Shown here piece after piece: positions 1 through 7,510 of a stretch of 10,710 nucleotides of DNA. The position numbers and the translations under genes were made by a program. The notes beneath the pieces were generated by a model that saw only the letters and a list, made by a program, of their open reading frames with translations, did no database searches and was not told where the DNA came from. Position 1 is the first letter of the stretch. Every line of letters starts with the position of its first letter. Source of the DNA: Cephalothrix simula (Eukaryota > Nemertea > Palaeonemertea > Archinemertea > Cephalotrichidae); contig JAXIUW010217729.1 of the NCBI GenBank assembly GCA_035591015.1, positions 1 through 10,710 on the forward strand. Direction: 5' to 3'.

Positions 1-226
1 TCGTTTAAATATAGCAAGAACTCGTGTTATATTTCTTGTACAAAACTCGGCCCAATCACATATACCGTATATATATTCTGAATCCTTGTGGAAACAAAGT
101 GTATGTTTTCAGAATTGAATTTATTTCAACAGATTTTTGAAAATCATAATTTTTCTGGAAATTAAACTTTAAGGCGGTATTTGGCTCCCCGAGGACCCAA
201 AATCATTTAATTAGGCAATAGGCAAA

Positions 227-574
227 ATGTACAATCAAAAGTGTATTTATTCAATTGAGGTTGGTCACGAAAATGAAGTGTATACCGACGTCAAAGGTCC
301 ACGATTTCCGCATTTGGACAACTACGGATCACCCGAATCCTGATATTCTTTAGAATCCAATATTTACGTCCGCATTCACAAAGCAGGATTTAGAGTTCCG
401 CCTCAAAAAGCAGGTGCAGATGGCCCAGGGCAGGTGGCAGATTACCAAATTCGGAATACCGAATACCGAGCTCCGCATAGGCAACTTTGTTCAGCAGGGT
501 ACTGTATTGTATGTGGTGAGCCCTCTCCAAATACATGTGAGGGAGGGTGTGTGTGTGTGTGTGTAGTTTTTTAA
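227..574 (+). pseudogene. Open frame with one in-frame TGA, unidentified
   Basis: An ATG preceded by AAA opens a 38-codon frame (MYNQKCIYSIEVGHENE...) ending at TGA 341-343. The same frame is then open for a further 76 codons, through IYVRIHKAGFRVPPQKAG and CIVCGEPSPNTCEGG, until it runs into the GT microsatellite and stops at 572-574. I do not recognise the product. It could be a decayed gene or transposon fragment. Against coding status, a second plus-strand frame of the same segment (reading FTKQDLEFRLKKQVQMAQ) is also open, so the lack of stops may only reflect higher GC here. Confidence 0.2.
548..564. repeat. (GT)n microsatellite
   Basis: An uninterrupted run of alternating T and G, about eight repeats long, in the noncoding stretch 3' of exon A. 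Confidence 0.9.
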
Positions 575-709
575 GGAGTTCTAAGACCCTTCGTTTAGGG
601 CAAAATTACCCCACCATTTTTCCTTTCAAACGGGCAATATATTAAGCAAAGTGATATTTGTATCATATCACTATAAACATTAGTTATGCTATAAAGTAAC
701 ATTACTTAC

Positions 710-882
710 AGGCGAACCAAAATTGTGCCCGACCTCGTGGGCAAATGTCAAGATGGAAACTTTCGAAGGAACTGTACTTCCATAATTTAGAAATGTAATG
801 ATACCAGTGTTGTAACTCTTCCATATAATACGCCCATTATCGTCATAACCCTTATATCGCTCGCATATACCACCATTAGAGC
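710..882 (-). CDS. ADAM10-like exon A: zinc-binding active-site helix
   Basis: This exon encodes the catalytic centre. After a split Gly it reads [17 protein letters not shown], then [18 protein letters not shown], then [19 protein letters not shown] supplies two zinc-binding histidines and the catalytic Glu of the HExxHxxxxxH metzincin motif. The third histidine would be the first residue of the next exon, which is not in the window. The acceptor is CATTTCAG before 882 and the donor is CCT|GTAAGT at 710/709. The exon holds 57 codons plus two bases. GGICE and NTGIIT are shared with human and fly ADAM10/Kuz from memory. All residues needed so far for catalysis are intact, so nothing here suggests a pseudogene. 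Confidence 0.97.
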
Positions 883-1078
883 CTGAAATGATAAGATAAT
901 AAAAAGAAATTTAAAATAAGCGCATCTGAGCCTTTAAAACCCTAATCTTTTTTTGTAAAATTATGTAAGAGAGAATGCATATAATATAATATTGTTTACA
1001 ATTTTCATGAAAATAAAAATTACAATTTATGCTAATAAATTCATGTCAATTTACGGTAAAGAAATGTAAACAATTGTA

Positions 1079-1163
1079 TTATAAAGATTATTAAATGCTC
1101 TTTTGAGCACTGTTTTGAGTGCAATATAAGGTGCACTCAAAATAGCATGTAATAATCTTATAA
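1079..1163. repeat. Short palindromic element
   Basis: The left arm TTATAAAGATTATTAAATGC (1079 on, extending through TTTTGAGCAC to 1110) pairs with the right arm GTGCACTCAAAATAGCATGT, which continues to TTATAA at 1163. A few mismatches and a 20-base centre separate the arms. The size and inverted layout suggest a tiny MITE or a transposon-derived hairpin. A target-site duplication is not clear. Confidence 0.7.
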
Positions 1164-1441
1164 AATTACACACGTAAGAACAAAAGCGAAAATCTCGAAT
1201 GCATAAAATTTCAATTTGCTCTTTTTTTCCCCTAAGAGCCCCTAAACATTCTTTCTTTCGAAATACTCCTTGTATGTTTTTTCCCAATCTCCAGCTAAGG
1301 AGTCCTGTTTGAGTATTGTAAATGACGCGCGAGATTTCAGCGGATCAGCGCAGACTTAGAAGAAGATACAAATAGGCGGTATTTTTTGAATAGCAAAAGG
1401 CACAATCCTGACCATATTTTAACGGCTTGGAGATGTACGTG

Positions 1442-1686
1442 CAGGGTGGCCACTGATTTTGATTTTACCTAACTTTTCCCTGATTTCCATTAGTCCTCAC
1501 AAGAAACTCCCTGACACTTTTCAGGTAACGCTTTAGCAAAAATGTTTGAAAAAATTAATTAGCGGCATAATTTTATGATAACCGCAAAGGATCGAAAAGA
1601 TTTTTTATGCGAAAACCCTGCAAGAATAAAATTCCCTGACTTTTCCATGACTTGAACGAACGCCAAAATGAAATTCCCTGACTGAG
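1442..1686 (+). mobile_element. Truncated CAGGGTGGCC-type nonautonomous DNA element (copy 1)
   Basis: It starts CAGGGTGGCCACTGATTTTG and is rich in the motif TTCCCTGA/TTTTCCCTGATT. The order of shared segments (ACTTTTCAGG, GTTAGCAAAAATRTTTG, TTAGCGRCATAATTT, ATGACTTTTCC, GAAATTCCCTGA) is the same as in the copy at 2108. The 3' end with the inverted GGCCACCCTG terminus is missing. The CAGGGTGGCC end is typical of short hAT-like elements common in invertebrate genomes. The family assignment is from memory and tentative. Confidence 0.65.
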
Positions 1687-1799
1687 TAAACGACGTTGGT
1701 GGCATACGTCGTCGTCATCTCCTCCGGAAAATTCGCGACTTGTACAGCGGAATCTTTTACTTAAAGACACAAATACAAAATATATGATTCAACGCTTAC

Positions 1800-2001
1800 C
1801 TCCATCTGACCCAACCCATGCTAATCCAAGCGTTCCGCCAACAAAATCACGGTAAGTAAAAACGTAGGCTAGGCAAAAGTCATTGTGATTTCCCAAAGAG
1901 TTTAGATTCAGGAAATTACTGACATCAATGTATGGATTACAAAATAGATTTTTTGACTGTTCAGTTTGTTCATCCTGAGGGCAGTCGGAGGTGGTATTTA
2001 T
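1800..2001 (-). CDS. ADAM10-like exon B: central catalytic domain
   Basis: This exon continues the catalytic domain. It begins INTTSDCPQDEQ directly after NRIR, recreating the RIRINTT of ADAM10 including the N-glycosylation sequon N-T-T. It then runs through IDVSNFLNLNS and NHNDFCLAYVF to TYRDFVGGTLGLAWVGSDG. These closely track human VEKFLELNS, NHDDYCLAYVF and the segment ending LGLAWVG. The acceptor is a T-rich tract with TTTCAG before 2001, and the donor is G|GTAAGC at 1800/1799. There are 67 codons plus one base (phase 1), so Gly is split with exon A. Two cysteines (in SDCPQ and LFCNP, 14 residues apart) have no equivalent in human ADAM10 as I recall it and could form an extra loop disulfide. 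Confidence 0.96.
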
Positions 2002-2063
2002 CTGAAAAAAATCAAAAAGAACTTCAGAGTTGGCGAAGTGGTTAGACATTACTTTGATCGACA

Positions 2064-2452
2064 TAGTGCAGTTGGTGGAGCGTCGAACTTATGATCATAG
2101 CAATCAGCAGGATGGCCACTGTTTAAAGATTTTCAATTTCCCTGATTTTTCCCTGATTCCCAGGTCTCTTCGCAAACAATTTCCAACCTTTTTCAGGGAA
2201 CTTGTTAGCAAAATATTTGGGAAATTTTATTTAGCGACATAATTTCCTGGTAACAACGAAGACTTTTGAAGCGTAAAGCAACAAATTTTTATTTCGTAAA
2301 CCATGACAGAATACAAATTCCCTGAATTTATCAATATTCCTGAAATTCGATGACTTTTCCATACCTTTTGAAGGCCAAATTGAAATTCCCTGAATTTTCC
2401 CTGATTTCCCAGAATTCCAAGTGAGTGGCCATCCTTTAGTGAGTTCGAGACC
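2064..2452 (+). mobile_element. tRNA-derived SINE head, interrupted by another element
   Basis: TAGTGCAGTTGG at 2064-2075 fits the RNA polymerase III A box (TRGYNNARYNGG). It is followed by GGAGCGTCGAACTTATGATC, which resembles the D arm and anticodon arm of a tRNA. The B box GAGTTCGAGACC lies at 2441-2452, far too distant as it stands. Removing the insertion at 2108-2436 brings the two boxes to about 50 bases apart, the normal tRNA spacing. The 3' SINE body probably continues past 2452 but its end is unclear. A second A-box-like string (TGGCGAAGTGG) lies just upstream near 2032. Confidence 0.55.
2108..2436 (+). mobile_element. Complete CAGGATGGCC...GGCCATCCTT element (copy 2)
   Basis: The left end CAGGATGGCCACT and right end AGTGGCCATCCTT are inverted repeats of each other. 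The interior repeats TTCCCTGA and TTTTCCCTGATT and shares ordered blocks with the copy at 1442, though diverged. It is about 329 bases with no protein coding capacity, so it is nonautonomous. The ends suggest an hAT-like element. The expected 8-base target duplication is not readable (GCAATCAG on one side, TTAGTGAG on the other), so age or boundary error has blurred it. Confidence 0.72.
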
Positions 2453-2820
2453 ACTTTAATGCACTAAACTGAGTGACGCGTACGAATCAAAGGTCTGGGT
2501 GTACGACGGGAACCAGTCTCCTTCCGTGTCCTTGGCGTTCAGTGTCCGACATAAAATTATGTGCCTAGTGTTTTCATAAATTCTCAAAACGTTTTTTAAG
2601 CGGGACACTAGAAACCACTCAAAGCCATGACACCGGCAACCTAAAAATATGGTATCTGAGGCTATTTGAGAAAAGTAGCTGAGGTATAAGAATCAAAAAT
2701 AAAAAGTTTGATAGTTTCGAAAAGTCGGCAGCCAGAAATAGAAAAAATTAGGGATAGTTCTTCATGCGCCCAAGTATACTATATTTCGAAAACTTATGTT
2801 TCATTAAGAGAGGCATCCTT

Positions 2821-2832
2821 GGGGGGGGGGGG
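2821..2832. repeat. Poly-G run
   Basis: Twelve consecutive G residues, an unusual tract in this AT-rich intron and one whose length may be unreliable in the assembly. Confidence 0.85.
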
Positions 2833-2911
2833 TGAGGCAAAAACAAAAAAAGGAAATTAAAATCGACCTTAAGCATCGGAAAGTCCAGGCCAAACGGGAA
2901 AAGTTTCTTAC

Positions 2912-3052
2912 CCTGATTCTATTAACGCTGAAAGTAACGCCTGTATAGCGTACTTTTCCATCCTGAAACACTGTATTCTCATAAATATCTTTGATTCCAG
3001 AGACATGTGTGCCAAATATAGCCAAAAGTTCAAGTCGTGCTTTTTCATCATT
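2912..3052 (-). CDS. ADAM10-like exon C: N-terminal catalytic domain
   Basis: This exon encodes the first helix and following strands of the reprolysin-type catalytic domain: NDEKARLELLAIFGTHVSGI, then KDIYENTVF, then a strand ending VTFSVNRIR. It matches human ADAM10 [22 protein letters not shown]...FMVKRIR in spacing and pattern. The acceptor is TTTGTTACAG before 3052 and the donor is AGG|GTAAGA at 2912/2911. The exon is 47 codons with phase 0 at both ends. The human N-glycosylation sequon RNIS in this segment has no counterpart here, where the sequence is RYTGV. Open frames running past either splice site (for example a read-through to VRNFS) are intron sequence. Confidence 0.93.
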
Positions 3053-3293
3053 CTGTAACAAAGAAAAGAATATGAGTGATCTGATACAAATATTAAAATC
3101 AAATATATTGTTTCCAAATTGCCTATATTTGCAGAGAAATGTCATCGACTTTCGCTATTTTCTATATACCGCTAGAGTCTGGGTTTTTATCCCAGAGGGA
3201 AGGGGGCCACTGCAAGCCCATATGAAGTGCAATTAGTGCACAACCTAGTTTGTACCTTACCTATGTCTTACCATCGATTGGTAGACGTATTGT

Positions 3294-3570
3294 AAATGCC
3301 GAACTTCAGAAAAGATGGCTATGACGTCACGCGGGGTGGAAAATAACCTTGACCTTCCTCCACTTTTGTTATGATAATGACTTAATTCATACGATCGTCT
3401 AAGCATATCATAATCCAATTAATTTAATGGCCAATAACACAACAATGCGCGTTCCTAATATCGTGAAATGAAAACTGAGAATTTATCGAATGTTTATACT
3501 AGCGGAGGAAGGACAAGGTTATTTTTTACCCCCGCGTGACGTCACGCTATCTTTTCTGAACTCCAGCATT
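3294..3570. mobile_element. MITE-like element with about 70-base inverted arms carrying CRE-like sites
   Basis: The left arm runs from AAATGC through CTTCAGAAAAGAT, TGACGTCACGCGGGG and AATAACCTTGACCTTCCTCC (3294 to about 3362). The right arm from about 3505 to 3570 is its reverse complement with a few changes. The unique AT-rich centre, about 140 bases, encodes nothing recognisable. TGACGTCA, the palindromic CRE/ATF consensus, lies at 3322-3329 and again at 3537-3544. The family is unknown to me and no clear target duplication is visible. Confidence 0.78.
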
Positions 3571-3860
3571 GACCAAATGCTCATAACAGTAATTTGTATC
3601 AAACAGTTCATGACATAATAAAGTAGGTAATCGTCTTCTCTCCATTAGTTATTTGACATTTCGTTGTTAAGGTCCCCAGGAATTATTTCCTTAGTGGTTT
3701 TTAAAAAGTGAATAGAGCAGTAATGTAACGCCATATTTTCTGTACTCAAATGAAATTCACCATTTCGTCGACGTGTCTGTCGTCTCTTCGTCTGCCTGAT
3801 TACGTCATTTCGCAATGGTTCACAGATTCCTAATCCGACTAATAGCAAAATAAGAAATGA

Positions 3861-4154
3861 TCAATAATAGGAAAATCTTTCACGCATTATTTTACGATTA
3901 CACAGGATCTTAAATATCTAAAAAGATTTAAAAACAGACTGAAACTCAATTTCAAAATGATAAAAAATGATAGAAAAGATAAAAAATATCCTGTAAAAAT
4001 ATCAGAACCAAAACATCTAAAAAATTTGCCAATCACCCGGTCACGTACTAACGACCTTCTGTTCCGTACCACGAAAAACAATTCCGAGCATAAATTCGGC
4101 CCAAAAATCATTTATCTTAAAACAAAAAACACAAAAGAGATAACCAGAGAATGA
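3861..4154 (+). pseudogene. Possible C-terminal remnant of a non-LTR reverse transcriptase
   Basis: The frame is open for 98 codons from after TGA 3858-3860 to TGA 4152-4154, in AT-rich DNA where stops should be frequent. The product is strongly basic (KMIKNDRKDKKYPVKI...). Its last third reads ITRSRTNDLLFRTTK, then HKFGPKIIYLKTK. That resembles the tail of Jockey/CR1-type ORF2 proteins, where a TRxR/N motif is followed by a basic stretch and G-x-K-x-[YW]-N. No catalytic YxDD domain is nearby, so if it is a LINE only the 3' tip survives. The match is weak and from memory. It could also be a chance lysine-rich frame. Confidence 0.3.
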
Positions 4155-4368
4155 TGATCATGAGATAACAAGTTGGTTTAAAAAATGATTGGATGAAATA
4201 AGAAAAAAACTATTTTTGTGACATTAATTCTATTAGCGTTTAGTATTCGTGTTAGAGCGCTAAGCTTTTTAAAATCGATGCCACATGACTTACTTTAGTT
4301 GTTGAAGTACCGTCCCCCTTTTAAATTAAAAATAATTGCCTTTATAAAAAATAACTTACTACATTGTA

Positions 4369-4542
4369 AAGGCTGTTCTAGAGAGTCCCCATCGCAGGCG
4401 AAAATATTCGCCAGCGAACAGATATGAGAGCGCGGGAACCGTAACATTTTTATTCAATACATAATATTACAAAGCTTCGGTGCTCTGAAATCTGTTCGCA
4501 GGCGAATATTTTCGCCAGCGATGGTGGCTCTAGAACAGCCTT
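4369..4542. mobile_element. Hairpin MITE, copy 1
   Basis: The termini are AAGGCTGTTCTAGAG (left) and CTCTAGAACAGCCTT (right). Inside, GGCGAAAATATTCGCCAGCG and AACAGATATGAGAGCGC on the left are mirrored by GGTGCTCTGAAATCTGTT and GGCGAATATTTTCGCCAGCG on the right. The whole 174 bases can therefore fold on itself around a short AT-rich centre (TTTTTATTCAATACATAATA). There is no coding capacity. The nearly whole-length palindrome is typical of nonautonomous foldback MITEs. The left flank is TA. Confidence 0.9.
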
Positions 4543-4757
4543 AATTATATTCCTTATGGACAAGACACGTCATGCCGAAGACAAATTATAATCAATTTTC
4601 AATGACGCCAATCAACTTCACTCGCTAATGTTCCTTAGCTCTAAGATTCATGATTTACAATGTGGGGTATCAAATTAGCAATACTTAGTGTCATGCATGA
4701 CGTTAGCTACATGTAAGGTACATTAGCCAGTGAAATCTAACAAGGGTATATATTGTA

Positions 4758-4921
4758 AAGGCTATTCTAGAGTCACAATCGCTGATTCGCCAGCGATCAG
4801 ATATGAGAGCGCAGGAACCGTAACATTTTTATTAAATACATAATATTACAAAGCTTCGGCGCTCTGATATCTGTTCGCAGGCGAATATTTTCGCCAGAGA
4901 TGGTGACTCTAGAACAGCCTT
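4758..4921. mobile_element. Hairpin MITE, copy 2
   Basis: The second member of the same family, about 90 percent similar by eye to the copy at 4369 and in the same orientation. It shares the central GGAACCGTAACATTTTTATT and the right arm GTTCGCAGGCGAATATTTTC. The left arm has lost about 10 bases around ACAATCGCTGATTCGCC. TA flanks both ends, so the target-site duplication may be TA, as for Tc1/mariner-type elements. Confidence 0.9.
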
Positions 4922-5895
4922 TAAGCGTTGAGCCCAGAATTTTACCACAGGAAGATTACAAAATGATCAAAGAAAATCAGAATTCCTGGTCTCCAATTAA
5001 CAATGAAGGACCGTTTTTCATGGTATTTCATTTTATATAATCATCATCACGGGGTGTACCACAGAACACGAAGATTCGTTTTACCGAGACATGTTTCTAA
5101 CCTGGTAAGTAATATTTGTGTTATATTTAGCAGAACACATCATATTATTTCATGAATCTATGGGTAATGAGCAAGCTGGTTTTGACTGATTTTTTTTTTT
5201 AATTATTTAAAATATTGTTCGATTTCCAATCCCAATATGATTAATATGGCTTGGCTTGCTTAATTTTTATCTAAAGTTCCTTTTTAAAAAATCGCGTCTC
5301 ATTCGGACTCCTACAGAGGGGAGTCTCAAAAATATAGCTTTATATTTGCCAAAATCGTATGTTTTAGGATCTAACCGCGGCACAGAAAATAGAAGTGGAC
5401 CAAAACCAATATTGATTAGGGGAAGGTAACCTGCGGAATTCCCGAATGATTTTGAAATTCAAAATTAATGATATTACGCAATATTTTACGTAACTAAGCG
5501 GAACAAAACTTCCCTTCTTCATGATTCAATAATCACATACAATAAAACAATAATATTCGTTCTGGGTCAAACCATGAATTGATGTTCAAAAGCATATAAG
5601 CATTAAATATGACGCTGAATTCTTGGTCATAATATTCAAATAACTTTCGGGTTTTCCTGGTTTATTTTCTTGCCGCGGTTATGTCCAAAATACAGCGTTT
5701 TGCACAATTTTAAGCTAAATTTAGGTGACTCTCACGAACCATGTAAGGAGCCCGATTTAGATGCGGTTTTTCTATCGGGAGCTTTAAACAAAAATGAAGC
5801 TACATGTAGCCATGTTGAATTTATATGATATTTTATAAATATTTTTATACAATACATCACTGCAAACTTAGAATAAAGGTTTAAATAATACGTAC

Positions 5896-6048
5896 AGCAG
5901 ATTTGGTTTTCTTGATATGTCTCCAAAGCATTGTATCAGATTGTAGAAACAATGAACACACGTAGGGGCCAGATTTCGGTGACCTTCTAGTTCGGGTATT
6001 AGCAGATCTACCATATTTTGAATAATTATGGTCTTGGTCTTGGGATTC
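5896..6048 (-). CDS. ADAM10-like exon D: furin site and start of the mature protease
   Basis: This exon spans the prodomain/protease border. In the working frame the first part is polar (ESQDQDHNYSKYGRS). It is followed by N-T-R-T-R-R-S, a match to the R-x-R-R proprotein-convertase consensus, at about residues 18-23 of the exon. Fourteen or so residues later comes YVCSLFLQSDTMLWRHI, which parallels the CQLYIQTDHLFFKYY start of the human catalytic domain. Cleavage after RTRR would release the active enzyme. The acceptor is TATTTTTATAG before 6048 and the donor is GCT|GTACGT at 5896/5895, both phase 0. There are 51 codons. An overlapping 64-codon frame in the same DNA is longer but does not fit either splice border or the family, so it was not used. 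Confidence 0.88.
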
Positions 6049-7040
6049 CTATAAAAATACAAATAAAATCATAAATGAATTAATAATTTAATCTTTTAAA
6101 ATCGTCAATGTTCCATTTCTATCAATTGGACATTGTTAGGCATCACTGGTTGCATTCCATTCCTTCTCTCGAATAGATCCGAGTCACGGAAAGAGGAAAG
6201 TGAATGTAACGCTCACCTCGTCTTCTCCTAGGCTGGAAATCCATCCTATATTTCATCAGATTAGTAATTTCTCAATCTGGTTGCAGAAATTAGGGTTTGT
6301 TTCCAGTCTAGGAGAAAGTATCAGAAAGGCCTAACTCGTCGGGGAGGTATTTTTCTGCTTTTAATTTGTTAATAATATATAATGGTTCAAAAGAACAACA
6401 TTTCGAAAGTTACCAAAGCAAGAAACAAAATGATACATAACATGAAATGTTTTTTAACTTAAAACTTTACAAATATCCATCATTTGCTATTTTTGCCGAT
6501 CATTTTCTCATCTTAGAGATTGACCCGTCAGATTTTCATGAAAAAAAAACTCAAAATAGTCCTTAATCATACGAAACTTCATTGTATTCATCTTTGAGCT
6601 AAAAAATTCATTTTCGACGCTTAAAAAAAATAAAAATCAATTCTAAAGTGAAAAATCATTTTTCGCGATCAAATTTTCGTGTTAAAAATCCTGGTCTCGC
6701 AGACTATCTAGACGCCCATGAGGATAGTGCTCGCATTGCTTGGTTCTAAAGTTGAATTTCAAATAATTCTCAAATAAAATTTATTATAACTGATAGTGAT
6801 AATAGTAGAGGTAGCAATTTTTTACGCAGAGGAACCAATGCCTCATATTGCTAACAATCATTTGTATTGCTTTTTATGGAAAACTTCAACAAATTAGCCC
6901 TCCACTACTAAAAGTGTAACATCTCGAGTCTTCCTTCACATTTTGGTGGTGGTAAAAAATAAAATCCCCACTATTTGACCTGTATCGTTAGTTGATTCCA
7001 ATGAATCTTTTTGTAGAATCTAAGTTTAGTCTCTACCAAC
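6049..7040 (-). other. Intron between exons E and D
   Basis: An intron of 992 bases with weak donor GTTGGT and acceptor TATTTTTATAG. Apart from the inverted repeat at 6221-6317 it is AT-rich sequence in which I see no gene or element. Confidence 0.85.
6221..6317. repeat. Small inverted-repeat element
   Basis: TCTTCTCCTAGGCTGGAAA (6221-6239) is the reverse complement, with two or three mismatches, of TTTCCAGTCTAGGAGAAAG (6299-6317). The interior also contains CAGATT...AATCTG complementarity, so the whole piece of about 97 bases folds. It is probably a MITE fragment. Confidence 0.65.
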
Positions 7041-7176
7041 CTCATGGATTTCATCTTCAAGGTTTACTGGTTCATATGATTCTGCAACAACATCCATGTT
7101 TTGCTCCTTATGTAACCATTCTTTCACTTCAGGATTATTGCTTGCACAACGACCAGGTTGTGCGCTTCTTTTTACC
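7041..7176 (-). CDS. ADAM10-like exon E: C-terminal prodomain with conserved Cys
   Basis: This exon encodes the late prodomain. It starts VKRSAQPGRCASNNPEVKEW and continues with an acidic, linker-like segment ending NLEDEIHE. Gly-Arg-Cys-Ala corresponds to GGCADHS in human ADAM10, whose Cys is the prodomain cysteine-switch candidate. The acceptor is AAATTTTAG before 7176, and the first base completes Arg with exon F. The donor is the difficult point: keeping the next exon in frame requires GAG|GTTGGT at 7041/7040, a weak splice site. The better-looking GTAGAG five bases further on would shift exon D into a frame with an early TAA. There are 45 full codons. Identity is good at the Cys motif and poor in the linker, as is usual for this region. 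Confidence 0.83.
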
Positions 7177-7510
7177 CTAAAATTTAATCAAAACAATCAG
7201 CTTTAGAAATAAGTAAAAATTACCCTGACTGTTTAAAAAAAAACACCTGAAACAACTTTAAACATATGGCTCCGGCTCGTTCCTGGGGACAACCTGACCC
7301 TCTTAGTGAGGTCCCGTTACGGGACCGAAAGATAAGTATCATACATTTACACTCACAGCAATCTTTGTAATGAACACATGGTAAATAATAAAGTAAAATT
7401 TTTGATACGAGGTTATGGGACGACGTCTGTTCAGAATAATTCGTGAATTTTTATGCTTCGTAAACATGGTAAATCCAATCGTGTGCATTTTTGGTGGAAT
7501 AAATCCCATG

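Larger units (their letters stand above)
1..709. other. Non-coding stretch 3' of exon A (intron of the protease gene)
   Basis: On the minus strand this follows the exon A donor, so at least its high-coordinate part is intron. I looked for the next ADAM10 exon, which should start His-Asp, and did not find it. The stretch contains a doubtful broken open frame on the plus strand and a GT microsatellite, listed separately. Confidence 0.7.
883..1799 (-). other. Intron between exons B and A
   Basis: An intron of 917 bases with donor GTAAGC and acceptor TTTCAG. It contains a short palindromic element (1079-1163) and a truncated CAGGGTGGCC repeat (from 1442). Small open frames in it are chance. Confidence 0.92.
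2002..2911 (-). other. Intron between exons C and B
   Basis: An intron of 910 bases with GTAAGA donor and a T-rich TTTCAG acceptor. Most of it is transposon-derived: a tRNA-like SINE split by a complete CAGGATGGCC element. A run of 12 G lies at 2821-2832. No coding exon was seen. Confidence 0.92.
3053..5895 (-). other. Long intron between exons D and C
   Basis: An intron of 2843 bases with GTACGT donor and GTTACAG acceptor. It holds an inverted-repeat element (3294-3570), a possible reverse-transcriptase remnant (3861-4154) and two hairpin MITEs (4369-4542, 4758-4921). In 4922-5895 I see only AT-rich sequence with no supportable feature. Confidence 0.92.

Noticed and set aside
341-343. TGA as a selenocysteine codon
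   Set aside because: No recognisable selenoprotein context or SECIS element, and the frame itself is not convincingly coding.
1573-1770. 65-codon minus-strand open frame
   Set aside because: It lies largely in the CAGGGTGGCC repeat and intron sequence and has no recognisable protein features.
2064-2100. A functional tRNA gene
   Set aside because: The anticodon-arm pairing is imperfect and the B box is 370 bases away. Only a SINE-type relic is supported.
2030-2454. Open frames on both strands of the second repeat copy
   Set aside because: They are composed of the TTCCCTGA repeat and the SINE head, and neither strand gives a recognisable product.
3645-3848. 67-codon minus-strand frame starting MLLVGLGICEP
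   Set aside because: No recognisable motif and no splice context. Chance cannot be excluded, so it was not annotated.
3887-4111. 74-codon minus-strand hydrophobic frame
   Set aside because: It is the complement of the lysine-rich plus-strand frame, which makes Phe/Leu-rich translations automatically.
5868-6062. 64-codon minus-strand frame starting MYFYRNPKTKT
   Set aside because: It overlaps exon D in another frame. The ADAM10 frame has the RTRR site, the CSLFLQSD match and proper splice borders.
7310-7326. Palindrome GGTCCCGTTACGGGACC as a regulatory site
   Set aside because: It is perfect but short and isolated in an intron. Nothing links it to a known binding site.
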